Assembly (NCBI GenBank): GCA_037179385.1
Contig: CM074196.1
Coordinates: forward strand, 28,975,986 to 29,039,985
DNA from: Holothuria scabra
Taxonomy: Eukaryota; Echinodermata; Holothuroidea; Aspidochirotida; Holothuriidae
Reading direction: 5' to 3'
Length of the DNA stretch: 64,000 nucleotides
The notes beneath the pieces are model-generated. The model was not told where the DNA came from. It ran no database searches and worked only from the letters and a program-made list of their open reading frames with translations. The translations under genes were made by a program, and so were the position numbers. Shown one piece after another: positions 60,845 to 64,000 of the stretch (the first letter of the stretch is position 1; each line of letters opens with the position of its first letter).

Positions 60845-61108
60845 TTAGTTAGTTAGTAAGTTAGAGTTTTGCGGCCAAGTTTCCAACGTATTGGTTCATG
60901 TTGAGTTGGCCCCAGCCTTTTTCCAGTTGTGGCTCACTGCCATATTTTCCCTTCTCCATTGCTTATGTGGAGCACCATGCACAAGGGAAGTGGGTTCCAC
61001 TTTTAGATGTTTTGGTATGACTGACCTGGGAATCGACCGACCTGGGAATCGACCCTGCACCTTTTTGCGTGAGAGGTTCATGCTCTACCGCTAGACCAAA
61101 CATGCGGT
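60845..61108 (-). mobile_element. tRNA-derived SINE with duplicated box B
   Basis: Full-length minus-strand copy: (TTAG)n tail at the left, body TTTTTCCAGTTGTGGCTCAC, and tRNA-like head at the right (CTCTACCGCTAGACCAAACA). The box-B segment GACCTGGGAATCGACC is tandemly duplicated near 61,023-61,055. Confidence 0.75.
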
Positions 61109-61503
61109 CTTGAGTGATTCTGATGTATATTCAAAATATATACATATATATATACTCAAAATAAAGACAATCCTCACACTGTGGATGATTATTATTATCA
61201 ATGAATCAGAGAAATATTTTGCATAATTTTTACAACTATTTTGAGTTGTTTTTGAAGCCTCACTACTGTAACATAGAATGAAGGTTAGGCTGAGCAAATT
61301 TCTGCAAAGAGTGGTGCTGAATTTTTTGGGACAAACTTTGAGCATTGTTATTTTTTCTTCGGTTTCTGCAGTAGAGTTTGTTTTTAAAAAAAGTCAAAGA
61401 ACCCTAATGGTACTTTTGGTGGGCAGGGACCGACTGAGGATACACTCACTACAAATGGAAAACCAAGTGCATGCATAATGTACCAAATTATGCAGTCCTC
61501 AAT

Positions 61504-61740
61504 TGGTCTTGCTTGGTCTAACGATACAAGTGTCCGCCTCTCACATGGTAGGCCTGGGTTCGCTTTCAAGGTCGAGTCACACCAAAGACTCTAAAAAAGG
61601 AACCTACTGCCTTTGTGTGTGATGCTCGGCATAAGCAATGGAGCAGGGATAACAAGCCAGTGAACCACAACTGGAAAAAGGCTGGGCCGGCTCAACTTGA
61701 GCCAGTTGTTTGAAAACTGGGCCGTAAAACTCTTACTAAC
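61504..61740 (+). mobile_element. tRNA-derived SINE with 13-bp target-site duplication
   Basis: Head TTGGTCTAACGATACAAGTG, box B GGGTTCGCTTTCAAGG, body and tail GGGCCGTAAAACTCTTACTA. TGCAGTCCTCAAT flanks it exactly (61491-61503 and 61741-61753). Confidence 0.85.
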
Positions 61741-61753
61741 TGCAGTCCTCAAT

Positions 61754-62984
61754 CTACACTCAATACAAAGTAGGCTTTTGAATTCCTGATCATTAGAAGC
61801 ATACTACCGTGCATATAATTGCAGAGGTTATGTAGTGGAGAATCAGTTTGGAGTGTATTATTATACACACTTGGAACTTGTGCATATGCTTTTTGGGGGA
61901 CATTATGGAAAATTGTAACTTCTTGTAAAAGATATGAATTGTCAAGCTGCATGATTCAAATTTGGAGAAGCATAGTAAACTAACTGAAAAGGATTTAGGC
62001 ATTCTTTATAGCCTTTCATACATTCAAACATAGCCTACAGAGAAATTAATTTTCCTGGACGAACAATAGCATAACTGAATTTCTTCTGTCAGAAACTTAT
62101 TGCTTGAAAGGCCTTTAGGCTACCCTAATGCAATATTTTTAACTCTGTGTCACTCTGTGCACCCGTAAAGGCTCACTCAAAAAAAAACCTCCTTGAACAT
62201 GACTCTATGCAAGGATCAGCCCTATACCTCCACTTCAAGTTGACTGGGCATCAGGCCTAATTTACCCTGTCTATTGTTAAGGGTTAGTATACAGTTCTGT
62301 ACTAATTTTACCTCGCCCATTCTGCTGTCCTGCTCTGTAGGCTTCTTCATACTTTCTCTGAGACGAAATCTCTCCAGTTATCTTGGTTTTCCAGGCACTT
62401 CCAAAAAGTCTGTAGTTGACCCTCCTATCAATGGATTTCAAACTTTGAATCCTTTTAACATACATTTGAAATGGCAAATGAATGTTTTTACCTAAACTGC
62501 ACTTCTAACAGTAACATTAACAGTACCAGTGTACGGCAAATGTAGGGGGGGTAGTGTCCCTAATGACGTTATATTGTCCCACCTGCACTGCTGCCCTGTA
62601 AGGTTATACTATATGTTTGCACTAACATTCATTGCCTTAATTACCCTACGCTTTTCGCACCTCATGCATACAGGCTGCAGTATGCAAGTCAAGTAAAATA
62701 ACATTCACAGTGAACAACGTTAGAAGGCCAACTCTAGCCTTACTGGTCCGATTACTTTGAATGTGTATCTTTATATCCATGTGTAAAAACATCATGGGCC
62801 ATGCAAAATACTATAGTATGAACATGTGGCCTATACACTTTCTTGTCGGTATTTAAGTGTTGGAAAGTCCTGGCATGAACATCAGCTTAATTGGCTCAAA
62901 TTTTACTGAGCACAATGTTTTTTTCTGTGATTATGAAACCATACTAATAGTTAATATTTTTGTCTGCCATCCTTTGCTTTGTAG
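61754..62984. other. Putative intron of the unrecognised downstream gene
   Basis: AT-rich sequence with no recognised repeat or exon on either strand. Confidence 0.4.
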
Positions 62985-63071
62985 AAAAAACCCGAACTGA
63001 ATGGAATGTGGCTTAATGGGGACAGAGAGTTCAGGCCAATTTATTGGCTTCAGCTTTACTTTCAAGCTTGA
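62985..63071 (+). CDS. Candidate terminal exon of the same unrecognised gene
   Basis: Acceptor CTTTGTAG after a T-rich tract. Phase 0 gives KKPELNGMWLNGDREFRPIY then WLQLYFQA and a TGA stop. The Trp/Tyr-rich, low-repeat composition looks like a folded-domain C-terminus, not repeat translation. Joined to the previous exon it reads ...HVICSHA-KKPELNGMW. No function is proposed. Confidence 0.45.
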   Translation, partial: KKPELNGMWLNGDREFRPIYWLQLYFQA

Positions 63072-63189
63072 GGACACAATACATGTGCTGGGCCAAAACC
63101 ATAGTTCAAAGTCATGTAAAAGCCGGAATTCCAGCTGTAGCCGGAAGTCTGGCATCCCTGCATGTAATGAGATAACATGTTCACAAGGT

Positions 63190-63480
63190 TCCCAACGTTC
63201 GACCCCTGGTGACCCTGAATGACCTTTGACCTCTAGGAACCACCCTCTCACTATAGTGTATACACATACCAAATATGAAATCTATCCAAATGTCATATCT
63301 TGAGATATTGTGTAATCATGATTTTAAGACTTTGACCCCTAGTGACCCCAGATGTCCTTTAACCTCCACTACAAACTATAGGGTTCTTTCTCTGACTATG
63401 GAGTATCTATGTACCAAGTTTGAAAACTGTCAGATGATTTGAGATATTGTTAACAAACAAACAAACACACACACACATAC
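63190..63480 (-). repeat. DR1-satellite relatives, reverse orientation
   Basis: CCTGGTGACCCTGAATGACC with TTTGACCTC, and TTTGACCCCTAGTGACCCCA, are reverse-complement counterparts of the GGTCAAAGGTCATTTGGGGT units. ATATCTTGAGATATTG replaces the ATATCTCGAGAACG block. A (CA)n tract follows at 63,458. The ends of the composite element were not found. Confidence 0.6.
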
Positions 63481-64000
63481 ACACAGTCATATTTTTACAC
63501 ATAACTGAGGACTTCATTGTTATCTCCATTGTGTCTACTTACTTAACCCTAACCTTCACAATAGACTGTCTTTTGATAGACAGCTTAGGACTTGAGAAAT
63601 CTATTGAATTTCCTACGGAGGACCTGAAAGTCTATTGTTTAGGTCCTCAGAATTACACAAAGATAAAGATGCACCATGCACACCCATACACTCGCCATCA
63701 AGAATGCATAGCTTTCTCTCATTGAAACCAATAAATTAAAACTCACCAGCTTTAGGCTTAAATTCTTTTCTTCCAGTAACTGTACCAATATCTGCAGTAA
63801 AGAACAAAGAACAGTGACTAAATATAATTGACAATCACGTAGGTACAAAATTATCTTGGGTTGAAACTTGATTGCAAAGCTCCCTTAACTTGTAATGGTT
63901 TATACTGGCACAATATTTGTCTTATTATGTGCAGAAAATTAGTTAACAAATTATCAGGCCTTTATAGCGAGGATTTTGATTTCAGAAGTCTTGGCTGTTA

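Overview
The window reads as animal nuclear DNA. Genes are cut into short exons of 55-261 bp with canonical GT/AG junctions, separated by kilobase-scale AT-rich introns full of SINEs, 5'-truncated LINEs, foldback elements and satellites. There is no operon structure, no dense coding and no bacterial signal. The two recognisable genes are bilaterian, one of them ciliary. The repeat style (tRNA SINEs, CR1/L2-type LINE tails, AGGCCTA-rich stretches, GGTCAAAGGTCA arrays) suggests an invertebrate deuterostome, perhaps an echinoderm. That placement is inference.

Left part (1-10,947): the 3' portion of a CATIP (C2orf62) orthologue on the + strand. Five coding exons join in phase and end in an R2D2/RIIa-like docking motif and a stop at 10,947. 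Its introns hold a hAT-like TIR element, a telomere-like foldback, a LINE 3' end and a ~2.5 kb composite element built of ~145-bp units, each with a perfect or near-perfect nuclear-receptor DR1 motif.

Middle (10,948-31,480): I see no protein gene here. It holds a LINE 3' end with target-site duplication, tRNA SINEs, homopolymer-rich old repeats in dispersed pairs, a CCATATATGG/ATATCTGG array, a foldback element at 29.4 kb, and a U2-snRNA-headed, hairpin-rich retroposon-like unit at 26.4-26.6 kb.

Right part (31,481-55,214): a complete LanC-like gene (LANCL1/2 type, 411 codons, nine coding exons, + strand) with the zinc ligands intact. The composite DR1 element recurs in two of its introns. 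Other introns carry a CR1/L2-like pseudogene, a 37-bp-arm foldback, a 21-bp minisatellite and a piggyBac-like MITE. Downstream, three phase-compatible exon candidates (56,081; 59,746; 62,985) end in a stop at 63,071 and may be the 3' end of a third gene that I do not recognise.

The genes share no obvious pathway: CATIP supports actin-dependent ciliogenesis and LANCL proteins add glutathione to dehydroamino-acid-damaged proteins. All three gene models lie on the + strand.
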